Source: Acerihabitans sp047324305 (GTDB lineage Bacteria > Pseudomonadota > Gammaproteobacteria > Enterobacterales > Enterobacteriaceae). Taken from it: a stretch of DNA of 64,000 bases. The stretch spans positions 2,170,001 through 2,234,000 of the forward strand of contig NZ_CP178740.1 of assembly GCF_047324305.1 (NCBI RefSeq), read 5' to 3'. The notes beneath the pieces were generated by a model. The model saw nothing but the letters and a program-made list of their open reading frames with translations. It did no database searches and was not told the DNA's origin. Position numbers and translations under genes: made by a program. Positions 1-8,813 of this stretch are shown one piece after another. How positions within the stretch are numbered: position 1 is the stretch's first letter; each line of letters begins with the position of its first letter.

Positions 1-1118
1 GCTTCACCGACATGATCGACGGCCAGACCATTACCCGCCAGACCGACGAACTTACCGGTTTGTCTTCTATCGTGGTATTGGATACGGCGGAACGTACCGG
101 TGGCGGTAAAGACCTGCGCCCGGCGCTGAAAATCGTCGATGCCAATGGCAATGACGTGCTGATCCCCGGTACCGATATGCCGGCGCAGTACTTCCTGCCG
201 GGTAAAACCATCGTCCAGCTGGAAGATGGCTTGGCTATCACCGGCGGCGACACCCTGGCGCGTTTGCCGCAGGAATCGAGCGGTACCAAGGATATCACCG
301 GTGGTCTGCCGCGTGTAGCCGACCTGTTCGAAGCCCGTCGTCCGAAAGAGCCGGCCATCCTGGCTGAAATCAGCGGTATCGTTTCTTTCGGTAAAGAAAC
401 CAAGGGCAAACGCCGCCTGGTCATTTCGCCGATCGATGGCAGCGATGCCTACGAGGAGATGATACCGAAATGGCGCCAGCTCAACGTGTTCGAAGGCGAA
501 CGCGTGGAACGCGGCGACGTGATTTCCGACGGACCGGAATCGCCGCATGACATCCTGCGCCTGCGTGGTGTCCATGCCGTGACCCGTTACATCGTCAACG
601 AAGTGCAGGACGTTTACCGTCTGCAGGGCGTTAAGATTAACGATAAACATATCGAAGTTATCGTTCGTCAGATGCTGCGCAAAGCAACCATCGTTAACGC
701 CGGCGGCACCGACTTCCTGGAAGGCGAACAGGCTGAATACTCACGCGTCAAGATTGCCAACCGCCAGCTGGATGCGGACGGCAAGATTGAAATGACGTTT
801 AGCCGCGATCTGCTGGGTATCACTAAAGCCTCGTTGGCCACGGAGTCCTTTATCTCCGCGGCCTCGTTCCAGGAGACAACGCGCGTGCTTACCGAAGCCG
901 CCGTTGCCGGGAAACGCGATGAACTGCGCGGCCTGAAGGAAAACGTCATCGTCGGCCGGCTGATCCCAGCCGGTACCGGCTATGCCTACCATCAGGATCG
1001 CGCGCGCCGTCGCGCCTTGGGCGAAGTGCCGGTAGTACCGTCGGTCACCGCTGATGAAGCGTCCGCCAACATGGCGGAACTGCTTAACGCCGGTCTGGGT
1101 GGCAATAACGATAAATAA
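1..1118 (+). CDS. rpoC: RNA polymerase subunit beta' (C-terminal part, 5' end outside window)
   Basis: This is the last ~372 residues of the largest catalytic subunit of RNA polymerase. The reading frame is open from the window edge (frame starting at base 3), so the Met at 12 is internal. The jaw and C-terminal clamp regions are present, and the protein ends in the family-typical AELLNAGLGG stretch followed by TAA. An intrinsic terminator follows directly, which fits rpoC being the last gene of the rplKAJL-rpoBC transcription unit. Nothing is unusual in the coding part. Identity is certain from conservation with E. coli RpoC. Confidence 0.97.
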   Translation, partial: FTDMIDGQTITRQTDELTGLSSIVVLDTAERTGGGKDLRPALKIVDANGNDVLIPGTDMPAQYFLPGKTIVQLEDGLAITGGDTLARLPQESSGTKDITGGLPRVADLFEARRPKEPAILAEISGIVSFGKETKGKRRLVISPIDGSDAYEEMIPKWRQLNVFEGERVERGDVISDGPESPHDILRLRGVHAVTRYIVNEVQDVYRLQGVKINDKHIEVIVRQMLRKATIVNAGGTDFLEGEQAEYSRVKIANRQLDADGKIEMTFSRDLLGITKASLATESFISAASFQETTRVLTEAAVAGKRDELRGLKENVIVGRLIPAGTGYAYHQDRARRRALGEVPVVPSVTADEASANMAELLNAGLGGNNDK

Positions 1119-1146
1119 TCGTTAATCCTTCCCCCTGACGTCCTAT

Positions 1147-1176
1147 AAAACCGCCCTGACCGGGCGGTTTTTTTTT
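1147..1176 (+). terminator. Rho-independent terminator of rpoBC
   Basis: A 6-bp GC stem (CCGCCC / GGGCGG, loop TGACC) is flanked by AAAA on the left and a run of nine T on the right, 28 bases after the rpoC stop. It is a canonical intrinsic terminator in the expected place. Confidence 0.92.
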
Positions 1177-1521
1177 GCCTGGGTTTGAGTCATAGATTGA
1201 AGTTATTGGTATGAATTATATTAATGGTGACTAACTTAAATAGTGTTCTCTTTCAGAATACGAGTTTCTGGTAATTTAAATATCCGCCTTAATAATTCCC
1301 CTGAAATACATCATAATCTCATCAAGATGTTTTTATTTTTCCTGCAGATAATGTAATTAAAATAATTAATTTTCCAAAAAATATTAAGCTGCATTAACGA
1401 CATAAGATAAGGAGAATTATGCATCGTTATTATAAATAAATTAAAAAGGAATTAGTGAAGCCATATCTGAATAATCACTATCCATGTAATAGCGCGCCCT
1501 GACGATTAATAGGAAAAATTC
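1177..1521. other. AT-rich intergenic region upstream of the invasin gene
   Basis: About 345 bases that are much richer in A+T than the flanking genes. No tRNA or long ORF is visible. The region holds a possible six-codon ORF at 1419-1439 behind a GGAG motif. It must carry the promoter of the inverse autotransporter, but no clear -35/-10 pair can be assigned by eye. The base composition contrast with rpoC suggests DNA acquired with the adhesin gene. Confidence 0.5.
1419..1439 (+). CDS. Possible six-residue leader peptide (MHRYYK)
   Basis: A strong ribosome-binding motif (AAGGAG at 1409-1414) lies five bases before an ATG that opens a six-codon frame, MHRYYK, ending in TAA. The frame ends 82 bases before the start of the invasin gene. 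It could be a leader peptide, the relic of a disrupted start region, or chance. Only the Shine-Dalgarno quality argues for it. Confidence 0.25.
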   Translation: MHRYYK

Positions 1522-4500
1522 ATGCCAGGAAAGCCCTCATACCCTACATCCGATCCTAAGAAATGTTCAGTCACCCGTACACCCGCCGACAACCGGCGTT
1601 TCCCATTATGGCGGCCCGTCGCCTGGATGGTCATTGCCGCGCAGGCCGTGTTCCCACTCAGTATAGCATCTGCTCCAGCGACAGCCTTAGGACAACCGGA
1701 GTCCGCCGCGGTGGAGAATAAGATTGCCGTCCATGCGCTGTCGGCGGGGAATATGCTGTCAGAACAACCAAGCAATAAAGCGGCGCTCAATATGGCGCGT
1801 TCGGCGCTGGTAAGCGGGGCGGGCCATTATGCCAAAGACTGGTTTGATCAATTCGGCACCGTGCGGTTACAGCTCAATCTCAATGAGCGATTCAAACTGG
1901 ACAATAGCGCGCTCGATCTCTTGGTGCCGTTATATGAAAACCAGGATGCTATGGTATTCATCCAAGGGGGCATACGCAATAACGATCACCGTAATACCGG
2001 TAATATCGGCGGCGGCGTGCGGACTTTTTACGGCGATTGGATGTACGGAGTGAATACTTTTTATGATAATGACTTTACCGGAAGAAATCGCCGGGCCGGG
2101 ATCGGCGCGGAAGCCTGGACCCATTACCTGAAATTATCGGCCAACAGCTATTTTCGCTTGAGCAGTTGGCGCCAATCGCGGGATTTCGCGGATTATAACG
2201 AACGACCGGCCAATGGTTATGACCTGCGTGCCGAGGCTTTTCTGCCGTCGCATCCGCAATTGGGCGGCAAGCTGATGTATGAAAGCTATCGCGGCGACGA
2301 GGTGGCGTTATTTGGCAAAAACAATCGGCAAAGGGATCCCTATGCGTTTACCTTGGGGCTTAATTATACGCCGTTTCCGCTATTGACCCTAGGCGGTGAG
2401 CATCGCCAGGGTAAGAGCGGGCAGCATGATTCCCGTATCAACCTGCAAATCAATTACCGCCTGGGGGATTCGTGGCTTGACCAGGTGGACCCATCCGCCG
2501 TTGCGGCCGGGCGAACCCTGGCAGGTAGCCGTTATGATCTGGTGGAGCGCAATAATCATATCGTGCTGGACTATCAAAAGCAGGATGCTATCCGCCTGCT
2601 GATGCCGGAGCGATTGAACGGAAATTCCGGCCAACAGCTCACCATCACCGCCCAGGTTACCGCTACCCATGCCCTGGACCGCGTGGAGTGGAATGCTGCG
2701 GAATTGATCGCCGCCGGCGGTTCCATCACGCAATCGGCGCCCCATATCCTGGCGGTGACCCTGCCGTCCTATCTGCCCGCCGGCACGACAAATCGTTATA
2801 CTATTGGTGCAACGGCCCATGATAAAAAAGGCAACGCTTCAAGCCCCGCCTATACCCAGCTTACGGTGACCGGTCTGGGCATCAGCCTGGCGTCGACGTC
2901 CACGACGGCAACGCCGGACAGGTTACCGGCGGATGGTGTTTCAACCAGCCTGCTATCAATCAGTCTTAGGGATGAAAGCCATCAGCCGTTGAGTGGAATG
3001 GCGGAGGCGCTGACGTTGGATATTACATTTGAACGCGGGGACGGCCAGGCTTTCGCCGCGGCAAGCGCCGGCGTAACCGGCGCGGCGCCGGTGGTGGGTG
3101 ATATCAGTGAAACCGCCGCCGGTGTCTATTCGGCCACCCTGGCCGCCGGCAGCGATACCGGACGGACAGTCATTACGCCGATGATTCACGGACAAGCGTT
3201 GCAGCCAATCAGCGTTGTCTTGCTGTCGTTGGATCTGGATCATAGCCGATCGGGGTTTGATATCAGTCGCGACAATATTCTTGCCGACGGCGCCGAACAG
3301 GCGACGGTCGTCTTCAGCGCCAGGGATGGCGCCGGCAATGCCCTCACCGGCCTCGGTCCACGCTTAGTGTTTGCTATGACGGCGTTAGAGGGCGCCGTTT
3401 TGACCGAGATAGAGGAAGATAACGGTAGCTATAGCAGCGCTTTAAAGGGCACTCAACCGGGGACGGTGACCATTACGCCGGTTGTGGACGGCGTGAAGAG
3501 GGACGCCTTGGCGAAAACCGTCAGCCTGCGCGCGGCCCAGGCATACGAAGGCCACTCTGATTTCAGCGTGGGCGAAGATACGCTTACGGTGGGCGATGCC
3601 TTCACTGTCTTGCGCTTTATCGCCAAGGACAAGGACGGCAAGCTGGTCACGGCGCTGGGCGAGCGTTTGAAATTTATCGCTTTGCCGTCAGCGGGGATCT
3701 CGATTTCAGACATGGTGGAAACCGACGGGCATTATACCGCCCGGCTGAGCGGTATCGTGGCGGGCAGTATCAATATCGCGCCGTCAATCGACGGCCAGCA
3801 ATTAAGCAACTTGGTGAAAGTGATAACCTTGACGCCAGGCCCGTTCAGCGAGCTTCATTCCGTATTCAGCATCAGCGGGGACCCGCTTAAAGCCAATGAT
3901 GAAGATAGCGTAGAGCTTAAGCTGATACCGCGGGATGAATATGGCAACCTGACCAAAACAGTAGGCAATATTGATTTTCATCCTTCATCGTTAACGGGTT
4001 TCAGACAAGAAAATGCGCGGTTTGATGGTGAGGGGGCCTATGTCGCCCGATTGTTCGGCTCCGTACCGGGACACTATACGATAACGCCGTCGGTTGGAGG
4101 CGATCGCATGGCGAGCCTGAGTAAGCCCATCACCCTGATCGCCTTGGCGGTGGATGCAGCCGAATCCGCCTTTGCAATCGATAAGGATACGCTGACGGCG
4201 GATAACACCGAGACCGCTACGCTGACCTTTAGCGCCAGGGATACGAGCGGCCGGGCAGTAGCCGGATTGGGCGCCCGGCTTGCTTTCAGCGCTTCGCCGG
4301 GAGATAACGTGACCCTCTCGCCTCTTAGCGAGAGTGATGGCACGTATACCGCCACCGTGCGGGGTACTAAACCCGGCATAGTCAGGGTCGCGCCCAAAGT
4401 GGACGGCGTCGAAATCAGCGAAATGGTAAAAGAGCTGAATTTCACTCCTGATAGCATTGAGTTAAAAGTCACAGTGGACAAGGCGCAGGCGCAAGCCGGC

Positions 4501-5163
4501 GAGCAGATTATGTTGACGGTGGACGCGACCTTGGGAGACGGTTCGCCGGCAGGCGATGTGCTCATCAATATCCATTCCCTTGGCGCCGTCAATCGGCAAA
4601 ACAGGTCGGAAAGTGCCACGCTGTTGATTAACGATGCGCCAAAATATGAAGGCAGAGTGGCGATGGCGACGGGTAAAATCAGCATTCCGTTAACCGACCC
4701 CGTGGGGAAGGGGGTTAAAACCACTATTGAGGTTGTCGCACCCGGGGGGAAAAGTGTGACGCAAGACGTTATCTTTACCGTAGCCACCAGCCCGAACGTT
4801 CCGGCCGCCAATTATTATGGTCATATGGTAGAGTCCATCGGCGGTATCCAGCGCCCCAGGCTTACCTCAGAACTCACCGGCGGCTACAGCGAGAGTTTTA
4901 ATCATGAAAATTGGGCAGTGGCGAGTTATTCACTGGCAAGCTCACACTGTAGATTGCCGTCCTTTACTTCTCTGCAGGCAGCCTATAGCACAATGCGCAC
5001 GAGTGGATGGCCCTTATCCCCCGGCGGCTTTATTTGGTCTGGTACGGCATCCCCAATTGTTTTAGCCGGCCCGGCCGTCGAAGCTCTCAACAAACAGAAC
5101 GGACTGAAATTGCTCATGGGGATATCAGGCGAGAACGCGGGATTTGTGGTGTGCGCCGATTAA
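1522..5163 (+). CDS. Inverse autotransporter adhesin of the invasin/intimin family
   Basis: An outer-membrane adhesin of 1213 residues. An extended basic N-terminus with a hydrophobic export segment at about residues 34-54 precedes the beta-barrel translocator (about 95-330, beginning near FGTVRLQLNLNERF). The invasin-type linker motif RYDLVERNNHIVLDYQK follows near 340-358. The passenger is C-terminal: five or six Ig-like Big-1/intimin repeats start near 453, 576, 678, 779, 882 and 978, most opening with an IxxDxLxAD-like motif. The last ~115 residues contain only two cysteines (C1143 and C1211), as in the C-type-lectin-like tip of invasin and intimin. No LysM domain is seen. The ATG is preceded by AGGA at 1511-1514. 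The gene stands alone between rpoC and the convergent thi operon, which E. coli lacks. The family is secure; receptor and host role are unknown. Confidence 0.93.
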   Translation: MPGKPSYPTSDPKKCSVTRTPADNRRFPLWRPVAWMVIAAQAVFPLSIASAPATALGQPESAAVENKIAVHALSAGNMLSEQPSNKAALNMARSALVSGAGHYAKDWFDQFGTVRLQLNLNERFKLDNSALDLLVPLYENQDAMVFIQGGIRNNDHRNTGNIGGGVRTFYGDWMYGVNTFYDNDFTGRNRRAGIGAEAWTHYLKLSANSYFRLSSWRQSRDFADYNERPANGYDLRAEAFLPSHPQLGGKLMYESYRGDEVALFGKNNRQRDPYAFTLGLNYTPFPLLTLGGEHRQGKSGQHDSRINLQINYRLGDSWLDQVDPSAVAAGRTLAGSRYDLVERNNHIVLDYQKQDAIRLLMPERLNGNSGQQLTITAQVTATHALDRVEWNAAELIAAGGSITQSAPHILAVTLPSYLPAGTTNRYTIGATAHDKKGNASSPAYTQLTVTGLGISLASTSTTATPDRLPADGVSTSLLSISLRDESHQPLSGMAEALTLDITFERGDGQAFAAASAGVTGAAPVVGDISETAAGVYSATLAAGSDTGRTVITPMIHGQALQPISVVLLSLDLDHSRSGFDISRDNILADGAEQATVVFSARDGAGNALTGLGPRLVFAMTALEGAVLTEIEEDNGSYSSALKGTQPGTVTITPVVDGVKRDALAKTVSLRAAQAYEGHSDFSVGEDTLTVGDAFTVLRFIAKDKDGKLVTALGERLKFIALPSAGISISDMVETDGHYTARLSGIVAGSINIAPSIDGQQLSNLVKVITLTPGPFSELHSVFSISGDPLKANDEDSVELKLIPRDEYGNLTKTVGNIDFHPSSLTGFRQENARFDGEGAYVARLFGSVPGHYTITPSVGGDRMASLSKPITLIALAVDAAESAFAIDKDTLTADNTETATLTFSARDTSGRAVAGLGARLAFSASPGDNVTLSPLSESDGTYTATVRGTKPGIVRVAPKVDGVEISEMVKELNFTPDSIELKVTVDKAQAQAGEQIMLTVDATLGDGSPAGDVLINIHSLGAVNRQNRSESATLLINDAPKYEGRVAMATGKISIPLTDPVGKGVKTTIEVVAPGGKSVTQDVIFTVATSPNVPAANYYGHMVESIGGIQRPRLTSELTGGYSESFNHENWAVASYSLASSHCRLPSFTSLQAAYSTMRTSGWPLSPGGFIWSGTASPIVLAGPAVEALNKQNGLKLLMGISGENAGFVVCAD

Positions 5164-5213
5164 AAATGTTCCGCTGCCCGGAGTAATCTAGGCTGGCGCT
5201 GATTAAGGCATAC

Positions 5214-5247
5214 TTATCGGCGGGACTGATGATTGTCCCGCCGATAA
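5214..5247. terminator. Perfect hairpin between convergent invasin gene and thiH
   Basis: A 13-bp perfect inverted repeat with an 8-base loop (TGATGATT) lies in the 118-base gap between two convergent genes. Neither side carries a long T-run, so it may act as a bidirectional mRNA 3'-end stabiliser or a weak terminator. The placement argues for transcription termination. Confidence 0.6.
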
Positions 5248-5281
5248 ATCAGATTAAAATCCTCGAAGTGCTCATCATCGT

Positions 5282-6418
5282 TTATTTAACCAGCGTCGGC
5301 GACCTGCCCAGATAATTGTCCCAATCCTTCCATACCGGTTGCAACCCGGCCTTTGTTACCATCCGCGCCACGGCCTGCGGCGAGCGGTTATCATGCGGCT
5401 CGAACTGCTCCAGCTCCGGCCGGCCGCCGGCATAACCGCCCGGTTGGGTCTTGGACCCGGCGCTGAGGCTGTTCACCATGATGGGCACCGCGTGATCGCG
5501 AAACCAGGGCGATTCCCGGGTGGACAACGACAGCTCTACGTCAGGGGCCAATAACCGGAAGGCGCACATCACTTGCAACAGCTGTGATTCATTCATCAGG
5601 GACGCAGGCGTAATGCCTCCGGCGCAGGGGCGCAGGCGCGGGAAAGAAAGCGAATAGCGGCTTTGCCAGTAGGTCTTTTGCAGATACAGCAAATGCTCGG
5701 CCACCATATAGCAGTCTGTGCGCCAGTTATCCGACAATCCTATCAGCGCCCCCAGGCCAATCTTGTCGATTCCGGCCCGCGCCAGCCGATCCGGCGTTTC
5801 CAGCCGCCAGGCAAAATCCATTTTTTGCCCGCGCAGATGATGTTTTTGATAGGTTGGCTCATGGTAGGTTTCCTGATAAACCATCACCCCATCCAGGCCG
5901 AGGGTTTTCAACTCGGCGTAATCTTCCTGGGATAATGGCTGTACTTCCATCATCAGCGCGCTGAAATACCGGCGGATCAACGGCACGTAACGGCGGAAAT
6001 AGTCCATGCCCACCTTGGTCTTATGCTCGCCGGTGACCAGCAGCAGATTATCAAAACCCATCGCCCGGATGGCCTCGCATTCCTGGATGATTTCCTGCTC
6101 ATCCAGCGTCTTGCGTTTCAGGTGATTGCTCATGGAAAAACCGCAATAGGTACAATCATTGGCGCACAGGTTGGAAAGATAGAGCGGCAGATAAAACCCC
6201 ACCACATTGCCGAAACGCTGGCGGGTCAGTTGCTGGGCACGCTGCGCCATGGGTTCAAGATAAGGCAGCGCCGCCGGTGACAGCAGCGCCATGAAATCCT
6301 GCCGGTCCAGGCGCGGGGCATTCAGCGCCCGCTCCACGTCGCGCGCGGTCTTGGCGTGGATTTGCAGTCCGGCGTCGTCCCAGCCGAGCCGGCGCCAGTG
6401 GTCAAGAAAAGATGTCAT
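5282..6418 (-). CDS. thiH: 2-iminoacetate synthase (tyrosine lyase), radical SAM
   Basis: Cleaves L-tyrosine with S-adenosylmethionine to give dehydroglycine (2-iminoacetate) and p-cresol, supplying the C2-N3 unit of the thiazole of thiamine. The protein is 378 residues, as expected for ThiH. It carries the radical-SAM cluster motif CANDCTYC at about residues 85-92, followed by GFSMSNH. It works with ThiG in the cytoplasm. It is the last gene of the thi operon; its ATG shares one base with the thiG stop (TGATG), so the two are translationally coupled. Confident identification. Confidence 0.97.
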   Translation of the reverse strand: MTSFLDHWRRLGWDDAGLQIHAKTARDVERALNAPRLDRQDFMALLSPAALPYLEPMAQRAQQLTRQRFGNVVGFYLPLYLSNLCANDCTYCGFSMSNHLKRKTLDEQEIIQECEAIRAMGFDNLLLVTGEHKTKVGMDYFRRYVPLIRRYFSALMMEVQPLSQEDYAELKTLGLDGVMVYQETYHEPTYQKHHLRGQKMDFAWRLETPDRLARAGIDKIGLGALIGLSDNWRTDCYMVAEHLLYLQKTYWQSRYSLSFPRLRPCAGGITPASLMNESQLLQVMCAFRLLAPDVELSLSTRESPWFRDHAVPIMVNSLSAGSKTQPGGYAGGRPELEQFEPHDNRSPQAVARMVTKAGLQPVWKDWDNYLGRSPTLVK

Positions 6419-7203
6419 CAGGCCGCCCCCTCTTCCTGGGGATGGCGCAAAAATCCGGTTAGCGGGCTGGTGGCGCTGGCCTGGGTTAGCGTGGCGGCAA
6501 GCCCGGCCTCGCGCGCCAGGGCGCCGGCTTCCAGCGCCAGCCTGAACGCGCCGGCCATGGCCACCGGGTTGCGGGCTACGGCGATGGCGGTATTGACCAG
6601 TACCGCGTCGGCGCCCATTTCCAGCGCTTCCAGGGCCTGGCTGGGGGCGCCGATACCGGCGTCCACCACCACCGGCACGCCCGACTGTTCAATGATAATG
6701 CGCAGGAAATCGCGGGTGATCAAACCCTGATTGGAGCCGATCGGCGAACCTAGCGGCATCACCGCCGCACAGCCGGCCTCCTCCAGACGGCGGCATAATA
6801 CCGGATCCGCGCCGCAGTAGGGCAAGACCACAAAACCTTCGCGCACCAGCTGTTCGGCCGCTTTCAACGTTTCGACCGCATCGGGCAGCAGGTATTTCAT
6901 ATCCGGATGGATTTCCAGTTTTATCCAGCGGGTGCCCAGCGCCTCGCGCGCCAGGCGGGCGGCGAACACCGCCTCCTCGGCGGTTTTTGCGCCTGAGGTA
7001 TTGGGCAGTAACTTTACCCCTGCCTGGCGCAGGGCGGGCAGGATGGCGTCATTACCGCCGCGCAGGTCCACCCGGCGCATCGCCAGGGTGACCAATTGGC
7101 TGCCGGACGCGGCGATGGCTTGCCGCATTAATTCCGCGGTGGCGAATTTACCGGTGCCGGTAAACAGCCGGGACGTAAAAGTGGTATCGGCAATGGTTAA
7201 CAT
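6418..7203 (-). CDS. thiG: Thiazole synthase
   Basis: Builds the thiazole phosphate ring of thiamine from 1-deoxyxylulose 5-phosphate, 2-iminoacetate and ThiS thiocarboxylate. The 261-residue protein is a TIM barrel. The Schiff-base lysine lies in the WIKLEIHPD segment, and the phosphate-binding glycine motifs (GIGAPSQ, GADAVLVNT) are visible. The frame is open further upstream, but the ATG at 7203 gives the conserved MLTIADTTF start and sits two bases after the thiS stop, so I chose it. It overlaps thiH by one base. Confidence 0.97.
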   Translation of the reverse strand: MLTIADTTFTSRLFTGTGKFATAELMRQAIAASGSQLVTLAMRRVDLRGGNDAILPALRQAGVKLLPNTSGAKTAEEAVFAARLAREALGTRWIKLEIHPDMKYLLPDAVETLKAAEQLVREGFVVLPYCGADPVLCRRLEEAGCAAVMPLGSPIGSNQGLITRDFLRIIIEQSGVPVVVDAGIGAPSQALEALEMGADAVLVNTAIAVARNPVAMAGAFRLALEAGALAREAGLAATLTQASATSPLTGFLRHPQEEGAA

Positions 7204-7205
7204 GG

Positions 7206-7406
7206 TCAGCCTCCGGCAATGGCCTGGAAAAGTAAGATATCGTCGCCCTCGTTTACCGGCTGTTGGGCCCACCGGCTACGGGGAATAATGGTTTGATTGA
7301 CCGCCAGCGCGCTGCCCTCGGGCGGGTGGCCGAGCAGCTCCAGCATGTCCAGCAGCGAGGGCGTGCCTGAAAGCGCGACGGGGGTATCGTTAAGGGTAAT
7401 GTTCAT
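7206..7406 (-). CDS. thiS: Thiamine biosynthesis sulfur carrier protein
   Basis: A 66-residue ubiquitin-fold sulfur carrier. It begins MNITLNDTPV and ends in the obligatory Gly-Gly (QAIAGG), which ThiF adenylates and which is then converted to a thiocarboxylate that donates sulfur to ThiG. The frame is open far upstream inside thiF, but the ATG at 7406 overlaps the thiF stop in an ATGA arrangement and gives the family length. The order thiF-thiS-thiG is that of the E. coli operon. Confidence 0.96.
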   Translation of the reverse strand: MNITLNDTPVALSGTPSLLDMLELLGHPPEGSALAVNQTIIPRSRWAQQPVNEGDDILLFQAIAGG

Positions 7407-8170
7407 AGCGCCTCTTCCCGCTGAACCGCCGCGGCGCACACCGGACAGCCGGCCGCGCGGGACAGGCGCAGGGTGCGCCAGTTCATCGACTTGCCGTCGA
7501 ACAGCCGCAGCTGGCCGTCCAGCGTAGACGGCATGCCGCACAGGATTTTGATCGTCTCCAGGGCCTGCATGGCGCCCATGATGCCGACCAACGGCCCGAG
7601 CACGCCCGCGGTGCGGCAATTACGCCGCGGCTCGACGGCGTCGGGAAACAGGCAGGCATAACAGCCGTGCCGGTAGGGCGGCCGCAGCACCAGCAATTGA
7701 CCGCTGAACCCCACCGCGCTGGCGCTGACCAGGGTTTTCCCCCGGCGGATACAGGCGGCATTGATGTCGTGACGGGTCTGCATATTATCACTGCAGTCCA
7801 GTACCATATCGGCCAGCGCCACCGCCTGATCGAGGTCATCCCCGGCCAGGCGCCGGCTCAGCGCGACATAATGGCCCAGGGGATTAAGCGCCTGCAGCTG
7901 CCGTAGCGCCGCCGCCGCCTTGGGCCGGGCGATATCCCCGGTGCGATAAAGGATTTGGCGCTGGAGATTGCTCACGTCCAGGTTATCGTCGTCGGCCAGC
8001 AGCAGCGTGCCGACCCCGGCGGCGGCAAGATAGAGCGCCGCCGGCGAGCCCAGGCCGCCCAGTCCGGCGATCAGCACGGTTGCTGCGCTCAGATGCTCCT
8101 GGCCTCCGGGGCCTATCTCCTCCAGCAGCAATTGGCGGCTGTAGCGCAAAAAAGCCTGGTCGCTAAGCAT
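7403..8170 (-). CDS. thiF: ThiS adenylyltransferase
   Basis: An E1-like enzyme (255 residues) that adenylates the C-terminal glycine of ThiS with ATP so that sulfur can be transferred. Visible features are the N-terminal SDQAFLRYSRQLLL helix, the nucleotide-binding GLGGLG loop near residues 36-41, the catalytic-region DCSDN motif, and zinc-binding cysteine pairs (CYAC and CPVC). The ATG at 8170 gives the conserved start and overlaps the end of thiE by eight bases. The longer open frame upstream is read through thiE and is not coding. Confidence 0.96.
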   Translation of the reverse strand: MLSDQAFLRYSRQLLLEEIGPGGQEHLSAATVLIAGLGGLGSPAALYLAAAGVGTLLLADDDNLDVSNLQRQILYRTGDIARPKAAAALRQLQALNPLGHYVALSRRLAGDDLDQAVALADMVLDCSDNMQTRHDINAACIRRGKTLVSASAVGFSGQLLVLRPPYRHGCYACLFPDAVEPRRNCRTAGVLGPLVGIMGAMQALETIKILCGMPSTLDGQLRLFDGKSMNWRTLRLSRAAGCPVCAAAVQREEAL

Positions 8171-8813
8171 TGCGCACCTCCCGGCCTTCGATTTTCCGCA
8201 ATAACGTGGCGGTCGCCTGCCGCCAGTCGGCGGCCTTGGTGATGGCGCTGACCACCGCGATGCTGCCGACGCCGCAGCGCAGCACGTCGTCCACCCGATC
8301 GATACCAATACCGCCGATGGCCACGGTGGAGATGCCGGGCATGCCGGCCACCAGGCGTTTCAGCTCCGCCAGGCCCTGCGGCTGTGACGGCATGGCTTTG
8401 GTCTGGGTAGGGAAGATATGGCCGAGCGCGATATAGGATGGCTGTAGCGCCAAAGCGCGGGCCAGTTCGCTATCGTCGTGGGTGGAAAGACCGAGTCGCA
8501 ATCCGGCGCGCTGGATGACGGCCAAATCCGCCGTAGCCAAATCCTCTTGTCCCAGGTGCACGCCATAGGCGCCGTGTTTAACCGCCAGCCGCCAATAATC
8601 GTTGATGAAAATCCGGGCGCGGTATTTCCGTCCCAGCAAAATCGCGGCCTCGATATCCGGTTCGACCCGGTCTTCCGGCTGGTCCTTGATGCGCAACTGC
8701 AGCGTGGCGACGCCGGCGTCCAGCAGCCGGACCAGCCATGCCAGCGAATCCACTACCGGATAGAGCCCGAGCCTGGGCTCGGTCGCCGCAAAGGGCGCGT
8801 CGGGCGCAATCAT
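8163..8813 (-). CDS. thiE: Thiamine-phosphate synthase
   Basis: Joins hydroxymethylpyrimidine diphosphate to thiazole phosphate to form thiamine phosphate. The 216-residue TIM-barrel protein shows the family segments LYPVVDS, FINDYWRLAV, GVHLGQEDL, ALGHIFPTQTK and VAIGGI, which line the pyrophosphate and thiazole sites. Its ATG overlaps the thiC stop by four bases (ATGA), so translation is coupled to thiC and therefore to the TPP riboswitch. Confident. Confidence 0.96.
   Translation of the reverse strand: MIAPDAPFAATEPRLGLYPVVDSLAWLVRLLDAGVATLQLRIKDQPEDRVEPDIEAAILLGRKYRARIFINDYWRLAVKHGAYGVHLGQEDLATADLAVIQRAGLRLGLSTHDDSELARALALQPSYIALGHIFPTQTKAMPSQPQGLAELKRLVAGMPGISTVAIGGIGIDRVDDVLRCGVGSIAVVSAITKAADWRQATATLLRKIEGREVRNA

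Noticed and set aside
4074..4811. A 245-codon antisense frame within the adhesin gene
   Set aside because: Overlaps the repeat region of the inverse autotransporter and is Ser/Thr/Val-rich, as expected for a reverse-strand shadow.
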